This document shows, piece by piece, positions 27,690 through 36,673 of a stretch of DNA of 52,927 nucleotides. The DNA comes from JBAXRT01 sp037131065. GTDB taxonomy: Bacteria; Bacteroidota; Bacteroidia; Bacteroidales; FEN-979. The notes beneath the pieces are model-generated. The model searched no databases. It had not been told where the DNA came from and worked only from the letters and a program-made list of their open reading frames with translations. The stretch is from the NCBI GenBank assembly GCA_037131065.1, contig JBAXRT010000003.1:1-52927 (forward strand), read 5' to 3'. Numbering within the stretch: the first letter of the stretch is position 1; each line of letters starts with the position of its first letter. A program made the translations under genes and the position numbers.

Positions 27690-30600
27690 ATGATACTCCG
27701 GAAAAAAAGCCTTCTCCCCTTCCTGCTGCTCCTTACTTTCACAGGGTTTAGCCAGCAATACTTTTTTTCCGACTACTCCATCGAAAAAGGATTATCGCAA
27801 AGCGTGGTCAATGCACTGCTGCAGGACTCCGAAGGCTATATCTGGGTGGGAACCCAGAACGGACTGAACAAGTTCAACGGTTATTCTTTCAGGGTATATG
27901 CCTCCGACCCGGAAGATACCACCTCCATCTCCACCAACTGGATCTATTCGATCGATGAGGATAAATATGGGGATCTCTGGATTGGGACCAAGAGCGGGCT
28001 CAACCGGTACATCCGGAAAGAGAACAAATTCGAGAGGATCACCGACAAAGCCACCAGCTCACTGAATATTTCCGGATTTGTGTATGACGCCATCGTTGCA
28101 CGCGACGGCAAGATCATTATCAACATGCCCCCGGTCCTGGCCATCTATGACCCGGTAAAAAAGGAATTTTCACACCATTACGCAAAGATCGAGTATGACG
28201 GTTCCATCAAGGACAATAAAATCCCGTTGCTGGAAGATTCCCGGGGCATCATCTGGATCGGATCAACCCGAGGCCTCTCATGCTTCGACCGGGCAAAGAG
28301 GGAATTCACCTACTTCCTGCCTGATCCCGCTAAAAATGGCTCTATCGGCGACCGTAACATCACCGCGCTTTGCGAGGATAGGAGAGATAACCTCTGGGTT
28401 GGAACCACTGCCGGTCTCTATCTCTACGACAGGAAGGACGGCACCTTCATAAAGTTTGCACATGATCCGGGTAATAAGTTCTCCCTCCGAAACAACTTCA
28501 TCCGCGCCATCGCTGAAGACCGCTTCGGGAATCTATGGATTGGCACCGAAGAGGGAGGACTCACCAGGATGAGGCCATACAACGGCGGCCAACCGGTTTT
28601 CGAGGTATTTACAAACGAAAATTCGGGACTCAGCCACAACATCGTCCTTTCCCTCACCATTGATCACTCCGATAATTTGTGGATCGGTACCCTTAAGGGA
28701 ATGAACAAGACCGACCTGAAGAAACAGAAGTTCCAGCTTTACCGGAAAGGCCCATTCCCTTATTCGGTCGACCTCCTGGGCAATGTCGTCGCCTCCCTCT
28801 ACAAGGATGACAAGGGGATTATATGGATCGGGAACTGGGGCCAAGGGCTCAACATGTTCGACCGCAAGACCTGGAAGGTCCGGCATTTTTCGTCCCGGCA
28901 TACCGGGAATGATTATATCCCCAACGATTATGTCCATGTCATCTTTGAAGATGCCGACAACAGGGTCTGGATCGGGACCCGCGACGGTATCCTGATCTGG
29001 GACCCGACCAGGAACCGCTTTATCCCCTTCGGGAGCTATTTTACCGATAAGAGGCTGCATGATTTTACAGGAGTACGGATCAACATGATCATCCAGGACC
29101 GAAGTCGGAACTACTGGATCGGAACAGCCAACGGACTTTACAAGATCAACCTTGTAACCGCTGCCTCCGAACATTTCACCAAAGAGGCTGAACCCGGCAA
29201 CCGGATCGCCTCCAACCTGGTTTACTGCCTCCTGGAGGATCGCACAGGGCTGGTCTGGATTGCCACGGGTGAAGGACTTGATGTGTATAATCCCAGGAAC
29301 AGGGATTTGCAACATTACAGGAAAAATTCCTCTTCCACCAACTCACTTTGCGATAATTTTGTGGTCTCCCTGGGCGAGGATCACGAAGGGAACATCTGGA
29401 TCGGAACTACTTCCTACGTCAATAAATTCGTTAAAAAGGATTCCACATTCACTTACTACTCCCAGAAGAACGGACTGCCCGACAACCAGGTGTTCGAGAT
29501 CCTCGAAGATGACAAACGCAACCTGTGGTTTGCAACCGGCCACGGGCTCTGCCGTTTCGACAGCGCCTCCGGCACCTTCCGTACCTACTCCATCGAAGAG
29601 GGACTGCAGAGTCTCGAGTTCAACCTAAGGGCACGGTGCAAGGGGATCGACGGGGAGATCTTTTTCGGCGGGATGAATGGCTTCAACTCCTTCTACTCCG
29701 ACTCGCTCACCGACAATCCCTTCGTCCCGAAAGTGGTCTTTTCGGCATTTTCCAAGACAAACAACAAAGGGGTTACTACCCAGCTCGACGTGGACACCGT
29801 GAAGGAGGTGAACCTTCGTTATGTCGACCAATCCTTCACCATCGAGTTTGCAGCACTGGAATATACCAACCCTGAAAAGAACAGGTATGCATACAGGATG
29901 ACCGGGATTTCCGATGAATGGATCGACATCGGGAACCGGCGGTTCGTCCCCTTTTCCAACCTCCCGCCGGGAGAGTACACCTTCAACGTTAGATGTTCCA
30001 ACAACGACGGGATATGGAACGAAGAGGGGAGGAGCCTGAAGATCATCATAAGTCCTCCGTGGTGGAGAAGCCGCATCGCCTATATCGCTTACTTTGTGAT
30101 GATCATCCTGGCCGTGTTCCTCTATATCCGGCGGAGAGAGAGGAAACTGGTGCGGGAGAGGGATCACCTCGAACAGAAGGTTCAGGAGCGTACCGACCAG
30201 ATCGAAAAGCAAAACCGGGAGCTCAAGGAGCTCAACGCCACAAAGGACAAATTCTTCTCCATCATTGCCCACGACCTGCGGAATCCATTCAACACCATCC
30301 TGGGGTTGTCGGACCTGCTGCTGTCGAATTTTAAAAACTACGAACAGGAGAAAATCAGGAAATCGGTGAGCGACATACGGGATGCCACGCGCCATACCCA
30401 CGACCTGCTCGAGAACCTGCTCATCTGGGCCCGGACACAGACAGGTACCCTCGATTTTAAGCCTGTGGAGCTGAACCTGGGAGAAAGGATCGCCGAAGCC
30501 ATAGACCTTCTCAAAGGCCAGGCCGACAAAAAGAATATCACCCTTCAGGCATCCGTTTTGGTCGACTGCGGGGTTACGGGCGACAAAAACATGATCGACA

Positions 30601-30923
30601 CGGTCCTGCGCAACCTGGTGACCAACGCGATCAAATTCACTCCCAAGAACGGTGAAGTGATCGTTTCGATGGCACAGGTGGGAACCGAATGTGAGATTTC
30701 TGTGAAGGACAACGGCATCGGTATAGCCCCGGAAAACACTAAGAAACTCTTCAAGATCCACGGTAAATACTCTCGAAAAGGGACCGACCAGGAGCGTGGC
30801 TCAGGGCTGGGACTCATTCTCTGCCGGGAGTTTGTTGAAAAGCATGGCGGAAAGATATGGGTTGAGAGCACCCCCGGAGTGGGGAGTACCTTCAAATTCA
30901 CCCTGCCGGCCGGCAGGAAATAG
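27690..30923 (+). CDS. Two-component sensor kinase with Reg_prop propeller and Y_Y_Y domain
   Basis: A 1077-residue protein. After the signal peptide come about a dozen Reg_prop repeats (units such as DNLWVGTTAGLYLYDR, GNLWIGTEEGGLTRM) forming a periplasmic double propeller up to about residue 660. A Y_Y_Y domain (about 720-785) follows, then one membrane helix (IAYIAYFVMIILAVFLYI) and a short coiled coil. The kinase core has the H-box FFSIIAHDLRNPFNTILG and an HATPase domain (NLVTNAIKFTPKNGEV, GIAPENTKKLF, GSGLGLILC). Unlike hybrid HTCS proteins it has no receiver or AraC domain, so it needs a partner regulator, which is not adjacent. Confidence 0.92.
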   Translation: MILRKKSLLPFLLLLTFTGFSQQYFFSDYSIEKGLSQSVVNALLQDSEGYIWVGTQNGLNKFNGYSFRVYASDPEDTTSISTNWIYSIDEDKYGDLWIGTKSGLNRYIRKENKFERITDKATSSLNISGFVYDAIVARDGKIIINMPPVLAIYDPVKKEFSHHYAKIEYDGSIKDNKIPLLEDSRGIIWIGSTRGLSCFDRAKREFTYFLPDPAKNGSIGDRNITALCEDRRDNLWVGTTAGLYLYDRKDGTFIKFAHDPGNKFSLRNNFIRAIAEDRFGNLWIGTEEGGLTRMRPYNGGQPVFEVFTNENSGLSHNIVLSLTIDHSDNLWIGTLKGMNKTDLKKQKFQLYRKGPFPYSVDLLGNVVASLYKDDKGIIWIGNWGQGLNMFDRKTWKVRHFSSRHTGNDYIPNDYVHVIFEDADNRVWIGTRDGILIWDPTRNRFIPFGSYFTDKRLHDFTGVRINMIIQDRSRNYWIGTANGLYKINLVTAASEHFTKEAEPGNRIASNLVYCLLEDRTGLVWIATGEGLDVYNPRNRDLQHYRKNSSSTNSLCDNFVVSLGEDHEGNIWIGTTSYVNKFVKKDSTFTYYSQKNGLPDNQVFEILEDDKRNLWFATGHGLCRFDSASGTFRTYSIEEGLQSLEFNLRARCKGIDGEIFFGGMNGFNSFYSDSLTDNPFVPKVVFSAFSKTNNKGVTTQLDVDTVKEVNLRYVDQSFTIEFAALEYTNPEKNRYAYRMTGISDEWIDIGNRRFVPFSNLPPGEYTFNVRCSNNDGIWNEEGRSLKIIISPPWWRSRIAYIAYFVMIILAVFLYIRRRERKLVRERDHLEQKVQERTDQIEKQNRELKELNATKDKFFSIIAHDLRNPFNTILGLSDLLLSNFKNYEQEKIRKSVSDIRDATRHTHDLLENLLIWARTQTGTLDFKPVELNLGERIAEAIDLLKGQADKKNITLQASVLVDCGVTGDKNMIDTVLRNLVTNAIKFTPKNGEVIVSMAQVGTECEISVKDNGIGIAPENTKKLFKIHGKYSRKGTDQERGSGLGLILCREFVEKHGGKIWVESTPGVGSTFKFTLPAGRK

Positions 30924-30925
30924 TA

Positions 30926-31468
30926 TCAGGAAGGGAGGGTCAACCCCAGCTCCGTTCGGCACTTCAGGCAAAGATTACGGCTTTTCTGGTCAATATCCTC
31001 CACGTAGGTGCTCGACCGCATCACGCAGGTGGGTGCATGACAATGGATCAGCCCGAACATATGACCCAGCTCATGATTCACCTCCTTCGTGAACCGCTCC
31101 AGCAGAGTATCCCCGCCGCCGCCGATCCCGTAACGTTCACTGCTGAGCCTGTAAACCGAGGCGATTCCGGTGCGACCTCCCAGGTATGCCTGCCCGAAAA
31201 TATAGGTCAGGATGGGAATAAAGAGATCGACGCTGAAGAGGCCCAGCGTCTTTGAGGATTCAGGCTGGGTAAGGGTATCAACCACCTTCAGCAGCTCATT
31301 GCCGTTGTACTGCCTGCGCCCCGGATCGTAATATTCACTCAGATCGAGATGAGTCTCCTGAATGGCGATGGCGGCAAGGAATTCGGATCTTACCGCCTCG
31401 GCGGTCTTCTCCAGGAACTCCCGCTCAAAATGCCCAAAAGGGATTAATGTGATTTGCTGCTGATCCAA
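30926..31468 (-). CDS. amzA: Archaemetzincin family zinc metalloprotease
   Basis: A 180-residue protein with the full archaemetzincin signature HELGHMFGLIHCHAPTCVM (HExxHxxGxxHCx4CxM). The three His bind the catalytic zinc, and the downstream CLKC gives a second zinc site with the two motif Cys. Start is TTG at 31468, immediately after the TAA of the NtrC-type regulator gene. That adjacency makes it the third gene of the sensor kinase-regulator operon. Archaemetzincins of bacteria and archaea have no known physiological substrate; the location next to a signalling pair is unusual. Confidence 0.88.
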   Translation of the reverse strand: MDQQQITLIPFGHFEREFLEKTAEAVRSEFLAAIAIQETHLDLSEYYDPGRRQYNGNELLKVVDTLTQPESSKTLGLFSVDLFIPILTYIFGQAYLGGRTGIASVYRLSSERYGIGGGGDTLLERFTKEVNHELGHMFGLIHCHAPTCVMRSSTYVEDIDQKSRNLCLKCRTELGLTLPS

Positions 31469-32812
31469 TTAACCGGCGGGTTGTTTCAAATCATATTTCC
31501 TGATCTTGTTGTAAAGCGTTACCCTGTCAACCTTCAGGGCCTTGGCCGTTCGGGTGATGTTCCAGCTGTATTTGTTAAGGATCTGCAGGATGAAGGCCTT
31601 CTCGAATTCATCCAGGCTCTCCACCGAGCTGTCGATCATCTCCTTGCCGAAGGGCAGGTCCCTGAGGTAGATCCTCTTGCCGTTCCCAACGACAATAGCC
31701 CGTTCAATCATATTCTCCAACTCACGGATGTTCCCCGGAAAAGTGTACTCCTCGAGCCGCTGCATGGCCGGCGGATCGATGGTGATAAGGGGCTTGTTCA
31801 TCGAGATGCAGTATTTGTTGATGAAATAATCAACCAGCAGCGGGATATCCTCTACCCTGTCGCGCAGTGGGGGAACATTGATGTTTACCACGTTGAGACG
31901 GTAGTAGAGATCTTCGCGGAAGGTACCCTGCTCCACCATGCTCTTCAGGTCGCGGTTCGTGGCACAGATCACCCTGAAGTCGGAGCAGATCTCCTTGTTG
32001 CCTCCCACACGCACAAAGCTTTTCGTCTCAAGAACGCGCAACAGCTCGATCTGCATCTTGGGTGAGATGGTTGCGATCTCATCAAGGAAGATCGTCCCGC
32101 TGTCGGCCATCTCGAACCTCCCTTTCCGGTTGAACATCGCCCCTGTAAAGGCTCCCTTCTCATGGCCGAAGAGTTCGCTCTCAAGCAGGCTCTCAGTGAG
32201 TGCCCCACAATGGACGCTGACCAGAGGATAAAACTTCCGCGGGGAGTTGGCATGGATGGCCCGCGCCACCAGCTCCTTTCCGGTGCCGCTCTCGCCAGTG
32301 ATGATCACCGAGGAGTTCGACTGCGCCACACTCTCGATCTCGTGAAGCACTTTTTTCATTGCTTCACTTTTGCCGATCAGGTCTTCCACATTTTCGAGAG
32401 AGACCACCCTGCTCTTCAGGCTCTCATTTTCTTCTGCAAGGGCGATCTGCTTCGAGGCATTGCGGATCAGGTGCGACAGGTCGTCGGGGTCAAAAGGCTT
32501 GGTGACATAATCGAAAGCACCGTCCTTCAGTGCCATCACGGCCGTGCTGACGGTGGCGAAAGCCGTCATGACGATCACGATCGAATCCTTTTTCAGCGCT
32601 TTGATCCTGCGCAGCATCTCCAGCCCGTCCATGCCAGGCATCTTGATATCGGCCAGGATGATGTCATAATCGTCCGACTCGAGGATCAACAGAGCCTTCT
32701 TCGCATTCTCGGCGCATTCAACCCGGTAACCGTCCTCCTGGAACCAGTTGGTCAGAGAATCCCTTACCGACTCCTCATCATCGACGATTAAAATTGAAAT
32801 CTGTTTTGCCAT
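31469..32812 (-). CDS. NtrC-family sigma-54-dependent response regulator
   Basis: A 447-residue protein. Receiver domain 1-120 with acidic pair D11-D12, phosphoacceptor D55 (ILADIKMPGMDG) and K105. Central AAA+ domain with Walker A GESGTGKE 172-179, the sigma-54 contact loop GAFTGA 219-224 and Walker B GTIFLDEI 238-245. C-terminal Fis-type helix-turn-helix (WNITRTAKALKVDRVTLYNKI). It starts 10 bases after the sensor kinase stop, so the two are a pair. The expected sigma-54 target is at 39349-39363, upstream of the neighbouring redox operon. Confidence 0.94.
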   Translation of the reverse strand: MAKQISILIVDDEESVRDSLTNWFQEDGYRVECAENAKKALLILESDDYDIILADIKMPGMDGLEMLRRIKALKKDSIVIVMTAFATVSTAVMALKDGAFDYVTKPFDPDDLSHLIRNASKQIALAEENESLKSRVVSLENVEDLIGKSEAMKKVLHEIESVAQSNSSVIITGESGTGKELVARAIHANSPRKFYPLVSVHCGALTESLLESELFGHEKGAFTGAMFNRKGRFEMADSGTIFLDEIATISPKMQIELLRVLETKSFVRVGGNKEICSDFRVICATNRDLKSMVEQGTFREDLYYRLNVVNINVPPLRDRVEDIPLLVDYFINKYCISMNKPLITIDPPAMQRLEEYTFPGNIRELENMIERAIVVGNGKRIYLRDLPFGKEMIDSSVESLDEFEKAFILQILNKYSWNITRTAKALKVDRVTLYNKIRKYDLKQPAG

Positions 32813-32822
32813 TATAATCAGT

Positions 32823-34496
32823 TTAAGATTTGATCAGGGGAAATGTGAATGACATGGTCGTTCCGTGGCCCGGCTCCGATTTTACATTGATCTTGCCATT
32901 ATGGCTCTGCACGATGCCGTGAACGATTGCGAGCCCGAGCCCTATGCCGCTGGCATCCTGCTTGGTCGAGAAGAAGGGCTCGAAAATATGGGGAAGGTCC
33001 TCGGCCGAGATGCCGATCCCGTTGTCGGTGATCTCCACGCGGATGGTCTCATCCCCGGGGTTCATCGTGCGGATCGTGATCTCGCCGTTCTCGAGGATCG
33101 CCTCTTTGGAATTCACCAGCACAGCCACAAAGGCCTGCTTGATCTGGTTCGGACTGCAGTAGATCTGGTCCGACTTTGCAGTAAAATCGGAATAGAACAT
33201 GATGTTCGAGATCTTGATCGGGTGGGTCATCAGGTCAAAGGTCTCCTGCAAGATCTCATGGAGATGCCTCGGTTCAAAATCGTTCTGGTCCTTTCGTGAG
33301 AAATCGAGTAGCCCCTTGACGATATCTCCGCACCGTTTGGTCTCGTTCTCGATCATCGTCAGGTTCTTCAGGATCGTCTCTCGCTTGGCATCCGTCAGGT
33401 CGGGATTGCTTAGCTGCTTGTGGATCAGCTTCGTGTAGACCAGGATCCCCGAGAGCGGGTTGTTGATCTCGTGGGCCACCGAGGAGGAGAGCTTGCCCAG
33501 CGAGGCGAGCCGCTCGATATGGATGAGCTCGTTTTGCGCAGCGCTCAGCTCTTCCGACTTCTTCTGGACCTTGTACTCCAGCTGTTGCGACCAGTTCTCC
33601 AGCTCGCTGGTGGCCGCCTGCAGGTTGTCGAGCATGTCGTTAAAAGCGAGAGAGACTACCCGCATGTCGTCGAGCTGGTTGGGTTTGATATCAACACGTG
33701 TGCTCTTGTCACCGCTGGCCACCGCAACACTTGCTTTAAGCAGCGCATTCAGGGGGTTCTTGATCTCTTTGCGGGTGAAGAGGATCAGGAATGAGACCAG
33801 CAGCAGGGTGGCTAAGGTAGCCAGCAAATAGAACTCCATAGAGGATTTTTCCACCGCATTGTCGAGGTCCCTTAGCGGCAACTTGATCACCAGTGATCCC
33901 AGCACCCGGTCAGTTGGTTGGTGTGCGTGGCAGGAGGCTTCGTAACAGGCTTTCTGGTTGAGGATCGGAGATTTGATCAGCAGGTGCCGGTGGTCGTTGT
34001 CGTTCTTGTTCATCTTGCATTCGCTCTTGATGCTGATGATCTTGTAAGTCTTTTCCGTGGCAGGGAACATCGTCTTCAGGTTGTCGTGGCAACCCTTGCA
34101 GTCGGAGCTGGCATGGTTTCCGGCTCCATCGGGTGCAAAGGAAGAGTAGACCAGGTTGTCCTGGCTGTCGTACATGTTCACGTCCTCAATCCCCGGCATT
34201 TTGTGGATGATGTCGAGCGTGCTTTGCAGAGCACTCTTGTTGTTCTCGACCATTGAGTGGTAAAGCGCGCTCTCGACAAGCGACCCTACGTTGGTACCGC
34301 TCTGACGGATCACGGTGTTCATATACTCTTCATAAACCGACCGGAAGATGACGCCGAACGAAACGAAAAGGATCAGTGAGGAGAAGGTGATGATCAGAAC
34401 CACCCGCCCGTAGATAGAGGAGCGGAACTTGATATAGTTTCTCAGGAAGGTCTTGCCGAGCGGGTTTTTGTTCCTGTTTTTTCCAAAGAGAGTCAT
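32823..34496 (-). CDS. Sensor histidine kinase with c-heme-like motifs in its periplasmic domain
   Basis: From ATG 34496 the protein has 557 residues. Two membrane helices (about 31-52 and 222-241) flank a periplasmic sensor domain containing CKGCH (133-137) and CYEASCH (184-190, a CxxxxCH variant). A HAMP domain, a coiled coil, the H-box SSSVAHEINNPLSGIL and an HATPase domain (GIGISAEDLPHIFEPFFSTK, GIGLGLAIVHG) follow. CxxCH is the covalent heme c attachment motif, so the sensor probably detects redox state or a gas through heme. It is paired with the NtrC-type regulator and flanks the redox operon it presumably controls. Confidence 0.88.
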   Translation of the reverse strand: MTLFGKNRNKNPLGKTFLRNYIKFRSSIYGRVVLIITFSSLILFVSFGVIFRSVYEEYMNTVIRQSGTNVGSLVESALYHSMVENNKSALQSTLDIIHKMPGIEDVNMYDSQDNLVYSSFAPDGAGNHASSDCKGCHDNLKTMFPATEKTYKIISIKSECKMNKNDNDHRHLLIKSPILNQKACYEASCHAHQPTDRVLGSLVIKLPLRDLDNAVEKSSMEFYLLATLATLLLVSFLILFTRKEIKNPLNALLKASVAVASGDKSTRVDIKPNQLDDMRVVSLAFNDMLDNLQAATSELENWSQQLEYKVQKKSEELSAAQNELIHIERLASLGKLSSSVAHEINNPLSGILVYTKLIHKQLSNPDLTDAKRETILKNLTMIENETKRCGDIVKGLLDFSRKDQNDFEPRHLHEILQETFDLMTHPIKISNIMFYSDFTAKSDQIYCSPNQIKQAFVAVLVNSKEAILENGEITIRTMNPGDETIRVEITDNGIGISAEDLPHIFEPFFSTKQDASGIGLGLAIVHGIVQSHNGKINVKSEPGHGTTMSFTFPLIKS

Positions 34497-34549
34497 GGCT
34501 TTCTTTATTAGATTGAGATGAGAGAGTGCGATCCGGCGGAATTTACAGC

Positions 34550-34584
34550 AATATAAAAAAAACTGGTGAGGTGACACCAGTTTT
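34550..34584 (-). terminator. Rho-independent terminator of the redox operon
   Basis: On the minus strand a perfect 10-bp stem AAAACTGGTG/CACCAGTTTT (34584-34575 and 34568-34559) with a six-base loop is followed by a run of T. It stands 51 bases after the stop of the GcvH-like gene, so it ends the 39265-34635 transcript and separates it from the sensor kinase gene. Confidence 0.82.
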
Positions 34585-34634
34585 GTGTAATCTTTTTCTT
34601 CCGGAGCCTTTGTTAATGGCTTCGGCAGGACCCT

Positions 34635-35363
34635 TTACGCCGGCATCTCCTTCGGGGTCAGGAAGTCTTTCTGGAAATCCTGCCATAACTCGTTGGGTAA
34701 TTCCGAAAGGGAGTTGTCGCGCAGTTCGCCTCCGTCCTGCAGGACAACAGCTGAGGTCTCCGGTGAGAACTTCCCGATCTCCTTTGCCAGGAAATCTTTA
34801 TACCGGATCAGCTCCATGTTCAGCCACTGGGTGGCATCCTCGGCCAGGTAATAACTCTGTGTCTCCGCCTTCCAGTGCGAGGGTTTGATCTTGCAGACCC
34901 ACCCCTTTCCATAAGGATCCATGTTCACAAGCCCCGGTTCGCTTCCAAGCGCCAGGTTGATGTCGGTGACCCGACCCGAGATGGGTGAATAGATCTTAAG
35001 ATGTTTTCCCCCCTGGTCTATCTCTGCAAGGAGTTCCCCTTTGCGGATCATGTCACCATTTTGTCTGATGGTATTGAACTTCACCTGGCCGGTGATGTGC
35101 ATCAGCAGGTCGCTGAGACCTACCCTGGCATTTCCCGACCGTTCGAGATGTGTCCAGGTGTGGTTGGCGCTGAAGAGCAATCCCTGCGGGATCTTCAGGA
35201 TGTTCGCCGTCAGTGTGCCCAGCACCTTTTCAAGGTGCCTGGTCTTCTTCACCTGCCTGTTGAGAATCACCCAGAAGGGGATAAGCAGCAGGAGGAAAGC
35301 GATGATAAAGAGGTATTCCATCCCCTTTGTTTCAAAAATGTTCAAATAACTGTACCCGTCCAT
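34635..35363 (-). CDS. Membrane-anchored GcvH-like (biotinyl/lipoyl-fold) protein
   Basis: A 242-residue protein with one membrane helix (YLFIIAFLLLLIPFWVIL) followed by basic residues (NRQVKKTRHLEK), which places the rest in the cytoplasm. A GcvH-like domain follows: FSANHTWTHLE..GNARVGLSDLL, LLAEIDQGGKHLKIYSPISG, GLVNMDPYGKGWVCKI. In ungapped alignment the GcvH lipoyl-lysine column (six before the Tyr of YSP) is Gly, with Lys one residue later, so lipoylation is uncertain. The last 60 residues (LIRYKDFLAKE, VVLQDGGELRDNSL) are shared with the binding-protein fusion in this operon and not with GcvH. It is not likely to serve glycine cleavage, since no other gcv gene is near. Confidence 0.78.
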   Translation of the reverse strand: MDGYSYLNIFETKGMEYLFIIAFLLLLIPFWVILNRQVKKTRHLEKVLGTLTANILKIPQGLLFSANHTWTHLERSGNARVGLSDLLMHITGQVKFNTIRQNGDMIRKGELLAEIDQGGKHLKIYSPISGRVTDINLALGSEPGLVNMDPYGKGWVCKIKPSHWKAETQSYYLAEDATQWLNMELIRYKDFLAKEIGKFSPETSAVVLQDGGELRDNSLSELPNELWQDFQKDFLTPKEMPA

Positions 35364-35371
35364 GGCTTTAT

Positions 35372-35446
35372 GATTTACGATTTACAAATTTCCTTTTTCC
35401 AATTACTATTTTTCTAATGACTTAATGCCCTAATGACTTAATGACT
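35372..35446. repeat. Degenerate heptamer/octamer tandem repeats
   Basis: GATTTAC occurs twice in tandem (35372-35385), followed by heptamer-like AT-rich words. An 8-nt unit TAATGACT is then present four times (35415-35446, one copy TAATGCCC). The last copy overlaps the 3' end of the HybB-like gene. Similar 7-nt arrays occur at 43096, 43201 and 52161. Confidence 0.6.
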
Positions 35447-36673
35447 AACATCCTTCTTCGCCCACTCCGGCGAATCCCTGAGTACGGGCATCCGGTTGAT
35501 GACCCAGCGGAAGATCCAGATCTCGGTAAAGATCACAGCCAGCGTCACGACGATCTCCATCCAGGAGGGAACATAACGGATTGGCATGTCCCACCTGAAA
35601 CCGATCACGGTCACATTGAGCCTGTTCAGGATGATCCCCAGCATGGTCAGGACGGAAGCGAATCTTACCAGGAACACGTTGTTCCTCCGGTAGCTGTAAA
35701 AGAAGAGGATCATCGGAAGCAGAACGAATCCGAACATCTCAAGCATGTACCAGTATCCCATGGATGTGTTCAGGTAGATCCAGTTCTTCCCATGGATAAA
35801 GACCAGCATCTGCAGGAAGAAATAAGCGAACATCGCTCCGGCACACATTTTTGATAGCCCGAGGATGATCCCGTTCTGCGAATGGTGGTTCTTTCCGCTC
35901 AGCTGGTTTGCAAAGACCTTATGGGTGATCGACCCTTCGAAGATCACCATCGAAAGCCCGGCAAAAATGCTTGAGACAAAGAACATAATGGGGATGAAAT
36001 CAGAATACCACAATGGGTGGATCTTGTCTTTGGCCATCATGTAAAGCGCCCCGAGTCCCGACTGGTGCAGGATAGAAAGGGTGATCCCGAAGATGACCGC
36101 TGCGAGCGTCATCCCCGAGAGGATCTTGTGGATGCGCCTTGCCCCGAGCCATTCGGCAATCGCCGGCGAGAATTCGATCAGCTGCGCGATCATGTATAGA
36201 AGGAAATGCCAGGCCACGAGGAAGAGCACCGAGTTGTACCCAAAGTTGTTCCCGATGATGGGATTGATCACGTTCCACGGGCGGCCAAGGTCAAGCAGCA
36301 GCGCCCCGGCGTAAAAGACATAGGCCAGGAAGCCGTTGAGAACCGTCACACGAACGATCGAATGGTATTTTTTTACATTCAGGATGTAGACGATGAAGCA
36401 GAGCACATAGGCACCCCCGGCGAAGGCAACACCGGTGACGACGTCGAACCCGATCCATAACCCCCAGGGGATGTCCTGCGAAAGGTTGGTGATGGCCCCG
36501 AGCCCTTTCCAGAACCGGATCACGATCAGCGCGAGTCCGAGCAGGATAATGGGAACGGAGATAATGTTGAATGGGGTAAAGATCTTCCCCTTCGGCTTAA
36601 GCTCACTCAGGAAGAATTTCCAGGTAGATTTGCCGCTATTCTCGATGGTTACAGGCATGGTCTCATTCATCAT
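35438..36673 (-). CDS. HybB/NrfD-family quinone-interacting membrane subunit
   Basis: A 411-residue protein with about ten membrane helices. The sequence GLWIGFDVVTGVAFAGGAYV and the HQSGLGALYMMAKDKIHPLW segment are typical of HybB, the cytochrome-b-like subunit (of the NrfD/PsrC superfamily) that exchanges electrons with menaquinone. It binds no heme itself. Its start overlaps the end of the HybA-like ferredoxin gene by 11 bases, so the two are translationally coupled and should form one complex. No hydrogenase or molybdopterin catalytic subunit is encoded near. Confidence 0.9.
   Translation of the reverse strand: MMNETMPVTIENSGKSTWKFFLSELKPKGKIFTPFNIISVPIILLGLALIVIRFWKGLGAITNLSQDIPWGLWIGFDVVTGVAFAGGAYVLCFIVYILNVKKYHSIVRVTVLNGFLAYVFYAGALLLDLGRPWNVINPIIGNNFGYNSVLFLVAWHFLLYMIAQLIEFSPAIAEWLGARRIHKILSGMTLAAVIFGITLSILHQSGLGALYMMAKDKIHPLWYSDFIPIMFFVSSIFAGLSMVIFEGSITHKVFANQLSGKNHHSQNGIILGLSKMCAGAMFAYFFLQMLVFIHGKNWIYLNTSMGYWYMLEMFGFVLLPMILFFYSYRRNNVFLVRFASVLTMLGIILNRLNVTVIGFRWDMPIRYVPSWMEIVVTLAVIFTEIWIFRWVINRMPVLRDSPEWAKKDVSH

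Noticed and set aside
29625..30761. A 378-codon open frame antisense to the sensor kinase
   Set aside because: It lies wholly within the kinase coding sequence, shows no domain, and its composition is that of a complementary-strand shadow.
34635..35363. Glycine cleavage system H protein
   Set aside because: It has a membrane anchor, a shifted lysine, an extra C-terminal block, and no gcvT or gcvP nearby; the operon is a redox complex.
36663..36673. Frameshift between the HybA-like and HybB-like genes
   Set aside because: The 11-base overlap is an ordinary translational-coupling overlap; both proteins are complete.
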